In this document: positions 32,957-41,250 of the stretch, in pieces | Position numbering within the stretch: position 1 is the stretch's first letter | How the letters are laid out: every line of letters begins with the position of its first letter | Origin: Acidimicrobiales bacterium | Lineage (GTDB): Bacteria; Actinomycetota; Acidimicrobiia; Acidimicrobiales; Poriferisodalaceae | Assembly: GCA_009843525.1 (NCBI GenBank) | Contig: VYDH01000014.1 | Location: forward strand, 92,752 to 156,751 | DNA: 64,000 nt | Direction of reading: 5' to 3' | Made by a program: the position numbers and the translations under genes | The notes under the pieces: generated by a model | Database searches by the model: none | Seen by the model: only the letters and a program-made list of their open reading frames with translations | Told to the model about the DNA's origin: nothing

Positions 32957-35900
32957 CGATGGCCTCTCTCTCGGCGTTGGGCCGCACGTGATCGCGCAGG
33001 TTCTTGCCGACGACGATCTCTACGCTGCGACCGAGTGCGTCCTCCAGGAATGCACCCTCGCCGTGGCTGCCCCAGTTCGTCGGCTTCTTGCTGTATTCGA
33101 CGATGAGGTCGACATCGCTGGTGAGCTGGGCCTCGTCGCGAGCGAATGACCCGAACAGCCTGAGGCCTGCAATGCCGAACTCTTGTTGCAGGCGCGGCTT
33201 GAGTTCTCGCAGAACGGCAAGCACCGCATCACGGCTGTCGAGCGCAGGTCGGCCTTCGCGAAAGGTCTGCGATTCGCGGCGCGTCTGAGTGATGGCGGCC
33301 TTGAGGTCTTCGGAGAAATCCCAGTTGTTGCGCAGTTCGACGAACTGCCAGTAGCCCAGCGCGCCGAGGCGGTTGACGCCAGGAACCCAGTAGTTGCGCA
33401 TGGTGGCGGCCTTGTCCTTGGCGTCCTCGCCTCGGAATCCCTTCACCTCCACCACGAGGTGCAACGGTTCTGCGTCTGGGTCGGTATCGCTGATTCGCAG
33501 GATGAAGTCGGGCACGTAGATGCGGTTCTGGCCGCCGGTGCGATAGGGCACCTCGAAGCCCATGCCCTGATTCTTGACGTAGGCCAGCACCCCGGGGTTG
33601 GCCTCTGCCACCTCGCAGAACTCCAGCTCCCAGTCGCTGTCGCCGATGGCCCAGTTGACGTGGCTGCGGTCGGCGCGGGTGCGCCAGCGCCGCTCCTTGG
33701 AGGTGGCGAAGCTGACATCGCGGGTCGTGCCGACTGGCGAGAACGGGTCGAGCACTGCTGTGACGATGCCGCCGCGTTCCTGTTCGGCTTCGACGATGGC
33801 GGTCGTGATGCGGTCGCACGCCTGATCTCTGAGCGTGGGATAGAGCAGATGGCCGAGTGATGTGCCGCCTTCGCACACTAAGTGCTCATCGAGCCAGCGC
33901 TCGGTCAGGCGCTTGAGCTGGCCGAAGAGGTGCAGCCGGGGCTGGCCGTCATCGTCGCGCCACTGCGTGAGGAGCAGGTAGCGGGTGAGGTGATACACGA
34001 CGGTGGAACGACGCGTGTCGCCGATGTTGGCAAGATCAAGATCGATGCCTTCGCCGATGATCCCCTCGTTGAGAGTGCGGGTCGGGCCGACCAATTCAGG
34101 AGTGAGCCGCAGCGTCGAGTCTTCGGTGAACTCGGCTTCAAGCCGGTCGTCGGGCAGCTCGATCCGGTAACCGGCCACCCGCGGGAAGCGAATCTCCAGC
34201 CCATCACGCTCGGGGCTGACGGCGTGCACCTGCACCGTCGACTTAGGCGGTGTGGGCTTGACAATCACCGGTTGGGCGGTGAAGTCGAACGGCACTCCGA
34301 ACACGTCGGCGTACTCGGTCTCGAACAGACCGTCCTCGTTGAGGTCGTACGACTGGCGGCGCAACGCGCGGCCCACAACCTGCTCGCACAACAGTTGCGT
34401 GCCGAACGCTCTCACACCCAGGACGTGCGTGACGGTGTTGGCGTCCCAGCCTTCGGTCAGCATCGCCACCGAGACCACGCACCTGGTGTCGCCGCCCAGT
34501 CGGCCCGGCTTGCCCACCGTGTTCATCACCTCGCGCAGCAGGTCTTGGTCGCTGAGATTCTGGGCCTCCTGGCTGGTGCCGCCGCGAGCGATGATCTCTC
34601 GGCGGTACCGCTCGATCTCGTCCGACGCTGCATCGCGGAAGTTCGGATCGAGCGCGTCGCCGGATTCGAGTTGGCGGCTGTCGATCAGCAATGTGCGCGG
34701 ACGTGCCACAGGAGTGCCGTCGGCTTCAAAATTGCGGAACAGCTCCAGTCGGCCGTTGTGAAACGAACTCGCGCCGTCAGGCTGGTCGCGCCGGTAGCCG
34801 GAGATGTAGTCGTAAACCATCTTTGACGTGGCCGTGTTGTTGCACACCACGATGAAACACGGCGGAACCTCGATGCCCGGCTGAGCCTGCCACTGCTCAA
34901 AGGTCTGCTCGTAGTGCCCGTAGAGCGCTTCCAAGGCCGACTTCAATTCAACGGGCAGCACTGCTTCGGGGTCGAGCTGCCCGACGGCCTTCAGGCCCTT
35001 GCGGGGCATCCTCTTGCCGATGTGCTTCCACAGCTCGCGATAGGTGGGCATAACGTTGCCGGGGATGTTGTCGGCCACCGGCACTCTGGGCAGCTTGACG
35101 ATGCCGCACTCGATGGCGTCCATCAGCGAGAAATCACTGGCGACCCAGCCGAACAGAGTGCCCTCGGCGTAACCCGAGCCACTGAGAAAGAACGGCGTCG
35201 CCGACAGGTCGATGACCCGTTGCAGCCCGAGTCTGCGCTGTACGGCCTCGATGCCGGTCATCCAGACGCGAGCGGCCTCAGAGTTGTCTTCGGCTTCCTT
35301 GCGGTCGTCGCCCTTGAACTCTGCTTCCTCTGACTCGTCGGCATCACCCGGCTTCTCGCGATAACAGTGGTGTGCCTCGTCGTTCAGCACCATGACGCCC
35401 TTGGTGCCCATCAAGGTGGGCATCACACGCTGGAGCATCTGGCCCTCGGTCTCCAGCGTGTCGATCTCGGGGCCGTGGCCTTGCAGCAACGCCCGGCTGC
35501 CCTTGGCGAGGCTCATCGCTTCGCGCCGGATGAACGCGTGGTAGTTCGTGATGACGATCTTGGCCTTGCCCAAATCGGCCGTCATGTCGGCGGGCACGAG
35601 GTACCGGCTGCGGTAGTAGCTGTCGGGGTCGTTGGGTTGCAACACGCGGAGCCGATCCCGAATGGGTATTCCAGGCGTGACGACGAGGAAGCCACGGGTG
35701 AACCTGGGGCTTTGGGGATGCCGCACCGCATTGATGGTCTGCCACGCAATGAGCATGGCCATCACCGTCGTCTTGCCCGAACCGGTGGCCATCTTCAGCG
35801 CGAGGCGATCGACGCCGGGATTGGCCTGCTCGCTGGCTGCTGCGATCCGGTCGCGCAGGCTGCGCCCCACCACTGTGTGCGGAGCGACCTCGGTGAGCCA

Positions 35901-36329
35901 GATGACCGTCTCGACGGCCTCGACTTGGCAGAAGAACGGCCGGATGCCCGGAAACTCGAAGTGCCGCCAGTGCTTGAGCAGCCGCGCAGTCTCCGCGGTG
36001 ACATGCCAGCGTCGCTCGTCAGGTTCTGACCGCCACTTGGCGACCTCGCCGCGGATCGTGTTGATGAGCTGCGACAGGTCGTACTGCTGGCGGTCGTCGG
36101 CCAAGGATTCTGCTTGTTCGTCGAACACCAGCGTGCGCTGTTCCGCCTTGTCCGCTCTCGCGCCCTTCTTTCCTCGCTTGCGCGGCGCCGGAATCGGCGA
36201 AATGAACGAAGCAGGTCGACGACCGTCGTTCACCAGCCCCGTGGGTTGGCGTTCGTCATCGAGTTCCCAGTGGCTCGTGGGGGCCTCGTACGGCGAATTG
36301 AGGATCGGCTGTTCGTAGAAGTCGGGCAT
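32949..36329 (-). CDS. Type III-like restriction subunit Res fused to an MNT nucleotidyltransferase domain
   Basis: An 1126-residue protein. The N-terminus (MPDFYEQPILNSPYEAPTSHWEL) and overall order match the BPTD_3080-type restriction endonuclease family. Helicase motifs: ATGSGKT at 181-187, NDEAHH around 316-321, and VVGRALRRQ for motif VI. A nuclease site PDFIL...VEVKG (Asp941, Glu961, Lys963) lies near 940-965. After a linker, residues ~1030-1126 are a MntA-like domain with GS-x10-D-x-D (Gly1060-Ser1061, Asp1072, Asp1074). The reading frame is continuous, so the fusion looks genuine. It would cut unmodified DNA and, by its tail, probably neutralise HepT. Confidence 0.88.
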   Translation of the reverse strand: MPDFYEQPILNSPYEAPTSHWELDDERQPTGLVNDGRRPASFISPIPAPRKRGKKGARADKAEQRTLVFDEQAESLADDRQQYDLSQLINTIRGEVAKWRSEPDERRWHVTAETARLLKHWRHFEFPGIRPFFCQVEAVETVIWLTEVAPHTVVGRSLRDRIAAASEQANPGVDRLALKMATGSGKTTVMAMLIAWQTINAVRHPQSPRFTRGFLVVTPGIPIRDRLRVLQPNDPDSYYRSRYLVPADMTADLGKAKIVITNYHAFIRREAMSLAKGSRALLQGHGPEIDTLETEGQMLQRVMPTLMGTKGVMVLNDEAHHCYREKPGDADESEEAEFKGDDRKEAEDNSEAARVWMTGIEAVQRRLGLQRVIDLSATPFFLSGSGYAEGTLFGWVASDFSLMDAIECGIVKLPRVPVADNIPGNVMPTYRELWKHIGKRMPRKGLKAVGQLDPEAVLPVELKSALEALYGHYEQTFEQWQAQPGIEVPPCFIVVCNNTATSKMVYDYISGYRRDQPDGASSFHNGRLELFRNFEADGTPVARPRTLLIDSRQLESGDALDPNFRDAASDEIERYRREIIARGGTSQEAQNLSDQDLLREVMNTVGKPGRLGGDTRCVVSVAMLTEGWDANTVTHVLGVRAFGTQLLCEQVVGRALRRQSYDLNEDGLFETEYADVFGVPFDFTAQPVIVKPTPPKSTVQVHAVSPERDGLEIRFPRVAGYRIELPDDRLEAEFTEDSTLRLTPELVGPTRTLNEGIIGEGIDLDLANIGDTRRSTVVYHLTRYLLLTQWRDDDGQPRLHLFGQLKRLTERWLDEHLVCEGGTSLGHLLYPTLRDQACDRITTAIVEAEQERGGIVTAVLDPFSPVGTTRDVSFATSKERRWRTRADRSHVNWAIGDSDWELEFCEVAEANPGVLAYVKNQGMGFEVPYRTGGQNRIYVPDFILRISDTDPDAEPLHLVVEVKGFRGEDAKDKAATMRNYWVPGVNRLGALGYWQFVELRNNWDFSEDLKAAITQTRRESQTFREGRPALDSRDAVLAVLRELKPRLQQEFGIAGLRLFGSFARDEAQLTSDVDLIVEYSKKPTNWGSHGEGAFLEDALGRSVEIVVGKNLRDHVRPNAEREAIDV

Positions 36330-36404
36330 CTAGCAGCAACGCTACGCGGCCGGAGTCACACGACTGTGCTCCTGCTCAGGGCTGTTGCAGACACGCCACC
36401 GGTC

Positions 36405-36410
36405 TATGCT
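36405..36410 (+). promoter_or_regulatory. Putative -10 box before the DUF433/DUF5615 pair
   Basis: TATGCT (TANNNT) lies 36 bases before ATG 36447, in the 117-base divergent gap shared with the restriction operon. No clear -35 at ideal spacing. Confidence 0.3.
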
Positions 36411-36446
36411 CGCGACGACACCTGCAAGCACCCTCGGGACCAGCGC

Positions 36447-36701
36447 ATGACGGACTACGCCGAACTCCTCAACCGGATCACGGTGAATCCGGAGATGTTC
36501 GGCGGCAAACCGACTATCCGGGGGATGAGAATCGCCGCCGAGCATGTCCTCGGCATGCTCGCGGCAGGCGACTCGGCTGAGACGATCCTGCATGAGTATC
36601 CCATTCTGGAGCCGGCTGACATCCAAGCCTGCCTGACATTCGCCTATCGCTCGCTTGCAGGCGAAGATGTGCGCGAACGCATGCTCGTAACCGCGGCGTG
36701 A
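36447..36701 (+). CDS. DUF433 antitoxin-like protein
   Basis: An 84-residue DUF433 protein: RITVNPEMFGGKPTIRGMRIAAEHVLGMLAAGDSAETIL is the family's hallmark (winged-helix-like, VapB-type antitoxin). Its stop overlaps the start of the DUF5615 gene by four bases (GTGA). The pair is a predicted toxin-antitoxin module: DUF433 would bind DNA and the PIN-like partner. Confidence 0.9.
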   Translation: MTDYAELLNRITVNPEMFGGKPTIRGMRIAAEHVLGMLAAGDSAETILHEYPILEPADIQACLTFAYRSLAGEDVRERMLVTAA

Positions 36702-37060
36702 GATTCCTGCTCGATGTCTGCGCCGCATCGCGCGGCCTGCATCAGCATCTGGTCAACAACGGGCACGACGTGTACTCAGCGGCGGAGTCTGCGCCTCGTG
36801 CCAGCGACAGGGAACTGCTCGATCTCGCGGTCGCACAGGACCGCGTGCTCATCACCGAAGACAAGGACTTCGGCGAGTTGGTCTTCGTCTGGCGCCTTGC
36901 GCATCCGTGCATTGTTCGCTTCGCCGACTTGCCGATTCGTGACCGGTCGTCCGCCATCGACGATCTGCTGCAACACCACGCGGCCGAGTTGATTCCAGGC
37001 CACATCATCGTTGTGTCGCGGCGCAGAGTGCGAATTCGTCGTGGCAGTCAGACTGACTGA
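36698..37060 (+). CDS. DUF5615 PIN-like toxin
   Basis: A 120-residue PIN-like protein (DUF5615): MRFLLDVCAASRGLHQHLVNNGHDV then DRELLDLAVAQDRVLITEDKDFGELVF. The expected acidic residues are visible, though the first Asp is followed by VCAAS rather than the common A/N-L. GTG 36698 is coupled to the DUF433 stop. Its 3' end overlaps the end of the convergent FAD oxidoreductase gene by 13 bases. Ribonuclease activity is inferred. Confidence 0.88.
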   Translation: MRFLLDVCAASRGLHQHLVNNGHDVYSAAESAPRASDRELLDLAVAQDRVLITEDKDFGELVFVWRLAHPCIVRFADLPIRDRSSAIDDLLQHHAAELIPGHIIVVSRRRVRIRRGSQTD

Positions 37061-38475
37061 GCGGAGTCAAGAGAGGCCAAGGCTCGGGTGGCGGCGTTGA
37101 GGCCGCACAGGCCATGGGCGCCCGCTCCGGGCGGCGTCGACGCTGAGCACAGGTAGGTGCCCGGAATGCCGGTGAAGTAGGGATCCCGGGCGAGTCGGGG
37201 CCTGAACAGCAGCTGGAGGGGCGACGAGGCACCGCTCAGAATGTCGCCGCCGATGAAGTTCGGGTTGTAGACGGACATCTCGGTGGTGGAGCGCACCGCC
37301 GTGCCCACCACCCGCTCGGAGAATCCGGGAGCGAAACGCTCGATCTGGGCGATGATCGCCTCGGTGGCGTCGCCGGTGTAGCCGTGGGGGACGTGGGCGT
37401 AGGTCCACAGCGGGTGGACGTTGCCGACCGAGCGGGAAGAGTCGGCGAGATACTGCTGGCCGACCAGGACGAACGGCCGCTCAGGCATCCGGCCGCGATG
37501 GACTGCCAGTTCGTTGGCGAACACCTCGCGTGCATCCCCGCCAAGATGCACCGTGCCGGCGTCACCGGCGGCAGGTGCCTGCCACGGCACGTCGCCCTCG
37601 ATGGCGAAATCGACCTTGAACGCTCCGGGTCCGTGACGGAACCGGCGGTACGCGCGCGCGACTCGGCGCGGCAACCGGTCGCCCAAGATGTCGGCGGCGA
37701 CGGACGGCGAGACGTCGAGCAGCAGCAGGTTGGTCGACGGCAGTTCGGCTGCGGACCGGACGCGTACGCCGGTCTCCACCCGGCCGCCGTGCGCCGTCAA
37801 GTCGGCAACCAGCGCGTCGGCTATCGCCTGCGAGCCGCCTTCGGCCACGACCCACCCATGCACATGACCTGCAGCCAGGATCATGAGGCCCACCGCGCTG
37901 GTCATGGGACGATCGAGGCGCCAGAACGCGTGCGCTGCAACCCCAGCCCACAGAGCTCGAGTGGGCTCGTCACGCCACAGCCGGCCCACAGCGGTAGCGG
38001 GGGTCATGGCCGCCGCGCCGAACCGTGCCATCAGCACCGGGTGACGGGGCAGCCGCATCAACGGTTGAGTGATGTCTTCGAACAAGCTGTCGAGATCAGC
38101 CGTCAACGCTCCGAGGAGTCGGCGCCAGCGCGCTCCGTCGCCACCGAGCCCGTCAGCCGTGTCGTCGATGGACTGGTACAGGGCGCTGGCAGAACCGTCG
38201 TCGAGCGGATGTGCGCAATCGACGACCGGCGCGCACCATCGAAGCCCGAGCGTGTCGAGGTCGAGCCCGCGCAGGAACGGCGACGCGGCTGCCACGGGAT
38301 GAACCGCCGAGCACTGGTCGTGAATCAGGCCCGGCACGATGGCCTCTGCGCTGCGCGTGCCACCCCCGATGGTGTCTGCCGACTCCAGCACGGTCACGTC
38401 CACGCCTGCACGCGCCAGGTGGACCGCAGCGGCCAATCCATTGGGCCCGCTGCCGACGACAATCGCCGTCGTCAC
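37048..38475 (-). CDS. NAD(P)/FAD-dependent oxidoreductase (phytoene-desaturase-like)
   Basis: A 475-residue flavoprotein. The N-terminal FAD fold is TTAIVVGSGPNGLAAAVHLARAG with an acidic strand end (VLESADTIGGGTRS), and the C-terminal PGTYLCSASTPPGAGAHGLCG is the second FAD-binding block. This pattern is typical of CrtI/phytoene dehydrogenase-like and pyridine nucleotide-disulphide-like oxidoreductases of actinobacteria. GTG 38475 lies four bases after the DUF3556 stop, placing it as the last gene of a five-gene transporter operon. The substrate is unknown; a lipid or terpenoid is likely. Confidence 0.85.
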   Translation of the reverse strand: MTTAIVVGSGPNGLAAAVHLARAGVDVTVLESADTIGGGTRSAEAIVPGLIHDQCSAVHPVAAASPFLRGLDLDTLGLRWCAPVVDCAHPLDDGSASALYQSIDDTADGLGGDGARWRRLLGALTADLDSLFEDITQPLMRLPRHPVLMARFGAAAMTPATAVGRLWRDEPTRALWAGVAAHAFWRLDRPMTSAVGLMILAAGHVHGWVVAEGGSQAIADALVADLTAHGGRVETGVRVRSAAELPSTNLLLLDVSPSVAADILGDRLPRRVARAYRRFRHGPGAFKVDFAIEGDVPWQAPAAGDAGTVHLGGDAREVFANELAVHRGRMPERPFVLVGQQYLADSSRSVGNVHPLWTYAHVPHGYTGDATEAIIAQIERFAPGFSERVVGTAVRSTTEMSVYNPNFIGGDILSGASSPLQLLFRPRLARDPYFTGIPGTYLCSASTPPGAGAHGLCGLNAATRALASLDSAQSV

Positions 38476-38479
38476 CGCG

Positions 38480-40354
38480 TCAGCCGGTGTCGGCTGGGGG
38501 CAGCACGACACCTTCGGCCGTCTGGCGGGGGATGAGCCACGTCCCGTCGTGATCGACGGACGGCACCTTGCGGGCATTGCCGGGATGGGGCACGCCCTGG
38601 GGCTCGTAGCCCTCCTTCCGCCACGTCACCGTGTGCGGGATCGGGCCGTCGGGCAGCCACGGCTGGGAGTTGTAGGCGTCGTCGTGGCGGTACCAGCCCT
38701 TCTCGACGGTCCCCAAGGCTGCGTCGATCACCCGGTACTGCACCCTGTTGGTATAGGCCGGCCGCGACTCGGTGAACACCGCAATCACGTCGCCGGGCTC
38801 GTACTGGCACCGCTCCTGCCACGCCGCGATCAGCCGCTCGTCCAGGCAGTGCCCGTCGCCGAAATTCCACCCCGTCAGCACGTTGCTCAAGAACTCGCCC
38901 TCGCGCTGAATGCGCTTGTCGAGATCGTCGACGTGGCACATCAGGCCGGAGATGTGCATGCGGCCCATCGGGTGCATCATGCGGAACGCCACCGCCTTCT
39001 GAATGAAGATCTCCGAGATCTCAGGGCCGAACAGCGGCTCGAGCTGGTCAATCTGGTTGTCGGCGGACTTCACGATCTTGTCGTTGATCCGGTCTTCGAT
39101 CTCTTTGTTGCGCAGCGAGAACGTCGCCGCCGCCCAGTTGCCGGCGTACTGCTTCATGCCCACCAGGAAGCTCACGTACTGCGGGCGGAAGGCGCCAAGC
39201 ACGATGGGCGACAGTGCCGCAATCAGCACCACGACCAGCAGCACCGGCTCCATGTCCCACACCGCGTAGCCGTTTCCGGCGTGGAAGTTCGAGAACAAGA
39301 ACGCTGAGCAGAAGATGAAGAACACGTTCCACTCGAGCGGAACCGCCAGCGGGAACGTCGAGATGATGAAGGTGTGCAGCATCCAGATGGACACGATCGC
39401 AATCCACGTCGCCCATCCCCACGGAGAGAACAGCAGCACCAACGGCATGATGAGCTCGCAGGTGGTGCCGCCGATATGGGCCAGCAAGTGCGTCGTTCGA
39501 GCCGGCCGGATGTCGCGGGGATAGTCCTTGACTGTCGCTTTGCGGAATCGGTCCCACACCACCCACGGCGTGTTCTGCACCATGATCGACACCGTCGAAG
39601 AGAACCCGTGCTGCAGCTTCGAGAAGCCGGCGCCCATCCAGATGATGACGATGAAGACCTTGGCGGCGATGATCATGTCGACGAAGTTGCTGAACAGCGA
39701 GAAGCACAGCAGCGTGGGCACGTACTGCTCGGCCCGCGACGACAGGAAGATGATCTTGTCGCGCATGGCCATCAGCAGGATCAAGCCGCAGTAGATCAGC
39801 GTCGCCCACTGCGGCAAGATGCCGGTGCGGCCGTCGGGCAGCCCGTCCACCTGCTCGGGTGACAGCACCAGCAGCAGGATCAGGCTGGCCAGGATCAGCT
39901 TGTACAGCCCGGTGTCCCAAGGCGTGCGGCGATTGCCCTTGGTGAACGGCACATGGTTGGGGTATGGCGGCACTCGCAGGGTGTCGTTCTGCCACCAGTA
40001 GAGGATTCCCCCGATGGGCGGGTCGAAGTGGAAGGCCAGCGGGCCGCAGGTGGCCGCCAGTCCCGTGATCTCGAGCAGGATCGTCCAGATCATCAGCTTC
40101 TGGTAGAGGATCGGTTCGTCCCACCAGCCGCCGATGTCGTTGAATTCGAGTCCGGCAGTGAACGCGCCGGCCACGATCAGCCCGAACAGCGCATACAGGA
40201 AGATCTTCCACGCATAGAACGTGCCGGTCTGCTTGGGCGTCCCGAAGCCGTGCTCGACCCAGTGCAGCTGCAGCAGCTTCATCCGCTCGAAGAACGGGAT
40301 CTTCGCAAACTCGTCGAGATCGACATCGGGCAGCTCAGCGGTGCGATACCCCAT
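38480..40354 (-). CDS. DUF3556 membrane protein
   Basis: A 624-residue integral membrane protein with the N-terminal LPDVDLDEFAKIPFFERMKLLQ and the block GGILYWWQNDTLRVPPYPN, which I associate with the DUF3556 family of actinobacteria. It has about eight hydrophobic segments in the first ~400 residues, then a soluble C-terminal domain (~410-624) beginning at the AVAFRMMHPMGRMHISGLM region. Molecular function is unknown. It lies five bases after the LivF-like gene and four before the FAD oxidoreductase gene, which suggests that all are used for uptake or modification of one hydrophobic substrate. Confidence 0.85.
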   Translation of the reverse strand: MGYRTAELPDVDLDEFAKIPFFERMKLLQLHWVEHGFGTPKQTGTFYAWKIFLYALFGLIVAGAFTAGLEFNDIGGWWDEPILYQKLMIWTILLEITGLAATCGPLAFHFDPPIGGILYWWQNDTLRVPPYPNHVPFTKGNRRTPWDTGLYKLILASLILLLVLSPEQVDGLPDGRTGILPQWATLIYCGLILLMAMRDKIIFLSSRAEQYVPTLLCFSLFSNFVDMIIAAKVFIVIIWMGAGFSKLQHGFSSTVSIMVQNTPWVVWDRFRKATVKDYPRDIRPARTTHLLAHIGGTTCELIMPLVLLFSPWGWATWIAIVSIWMLHTFIISTFPLAVPLEWNVFFIFCSAFLFSNFHAGNGYAVWDMEPVLLVVVLIAALSPIVLGAFRPQYVSFLVGMKQYAGNWAAATFSLRNKEIEDRINDKIVKSADNQIDQLEPLFGPEISEIFIQKAVAFRMMHPMGRMHISGLMCHVDDLDKRIQREGEFLSNVLTGWNFGDGHCLDERLIAAWQERCQYEPGDVIAVFTESRPAYTNRVQYRVIDAALGTVEKGWYRHDDAYNSQPWLPDGPIPHTVTWRKEGYEPQGVPHPGNARKVPSVDHDGTWLIPRQTAEGVVLPPADTG

Positions 40355-40359
40355 GGTGA

Positions 40360-41250
40360 TTACCTCTTTCGGCGGACCATCGCCGCGTGTCGTCGTTGTC
40401 GTTCGCGTTCGAAATAGAAGTCGTCTTCGGCGGCGGTACGGGTGGAGGCAAGCTTGCCGGACAGCCGTGTCAGCTCACGCTCGCGCACCCGCAGGCGCCT
40501 CCAAGCCTTCCTCTTGTTCTTGCGCCGCAAACGCTCGATGTGGTCTTCCTCGGTCTCAGACATGCCGGTCAGGTACGTCTCCTCGATTTCGTCGAGGCGG
40601 CTGAGGGCATCGGCAGCCGGCAGTTCCAGCAGGATCTGGCCGCGGGCCATCAGGTACATCCGATCAGACACTTGCAGCGCCTTGCGGGCATGCTGCTCGA
40701 CGATCAAGGCGCCGGTGCCCGTGGTGTCGGCCACCTTGCGGACCGCTCCCAGCAGCCGATCGACGATGATCGGCGCCAGCCCGAGCGACAACTCGTCGGC
40801 CAGCAGAATCGACGGTTGGCGGCTGAGCGCCCGTGCCAGCGCAAGCATCTGCTGCTCGCCGCCCGAGAGCATGCCGCCGCGCACGCCCAGCCGAGGCTCG
40901 AGCTCGGGGAACAGTTCCAGCGCTGCTTCCACCGAACCGCCGCCCACTCGCAGATTGTCCCGAGCTGACAGCTTGGTGAACACCAAGCGCTCCTCGGTCA
41001 CCAGCCCGATTCCCCCGCGCCGGATGCGCTGGTACATGGGCGTGAAGGTAGGCGTGTTGCCGAACATCACGATTCCGTCGACGGGCGTCAGCTCACCGGC
41101 GATGGTGAGCAGCGTGGTGGTCTTTCCGGCGCCATTCGGTCCGAGCAGGCAGACCACCTCGCCCTGGTGGACCTTCAGGTTCACTCCCTGCACGACGGCC
41201 CGGTTGAGGTACCCGCACTTGAGGCTGCGCGTCTGCAGCAGCGGCCTCAT
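40360..41250 (-). CDS. Branched-chain-type ABC transporter ATPase (LivF-like) with charged C-terminal tail
   Basis: A 296-residue ABC ATPase. Walker A GPNGAGKT at 37-44, signature LSGGEQQMLALARALS, Walker B ILLADE and the switch His in IVEQHARKAL. It resembles LivF of the hydrophobic amino acid (HAAT) uptake family. After the usual end (~235) a ~60-residue tail is full of Arg, Lys and Glu (HIERLRRKNKRKAWRRLR and FYFERERQRRHA), which is not normal for LivF. ATG 41250 overlaps the LivHMG stop (ATGA). Confidence 0.92.
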   Translation of the reverse strand: MRPLLQTRSLKCGYLNRAVVQGVNLKVHQGEVVCLLGPNGAGKTTTLLTIAGELTPVDGIVMFGNTPTFTPMYQRIRRGGIGLVTEERLVFTKLSARDNLRVGGGSVEAALELFPELEPRLGVRGGMLSGGEQQMLALARALSRQPSILLADELSLGLAPIIVDRLLGAVRKVADTTGTGALIVEQHARKALQVSDRMYLMARGQILLELPAADALSRLDEIEETYLTGMSETEEDHIERLRRKNKRKAWRRLRVRERELTRLSGKLASTRTAAEDDFYFERERQRRHAAMVRRKR

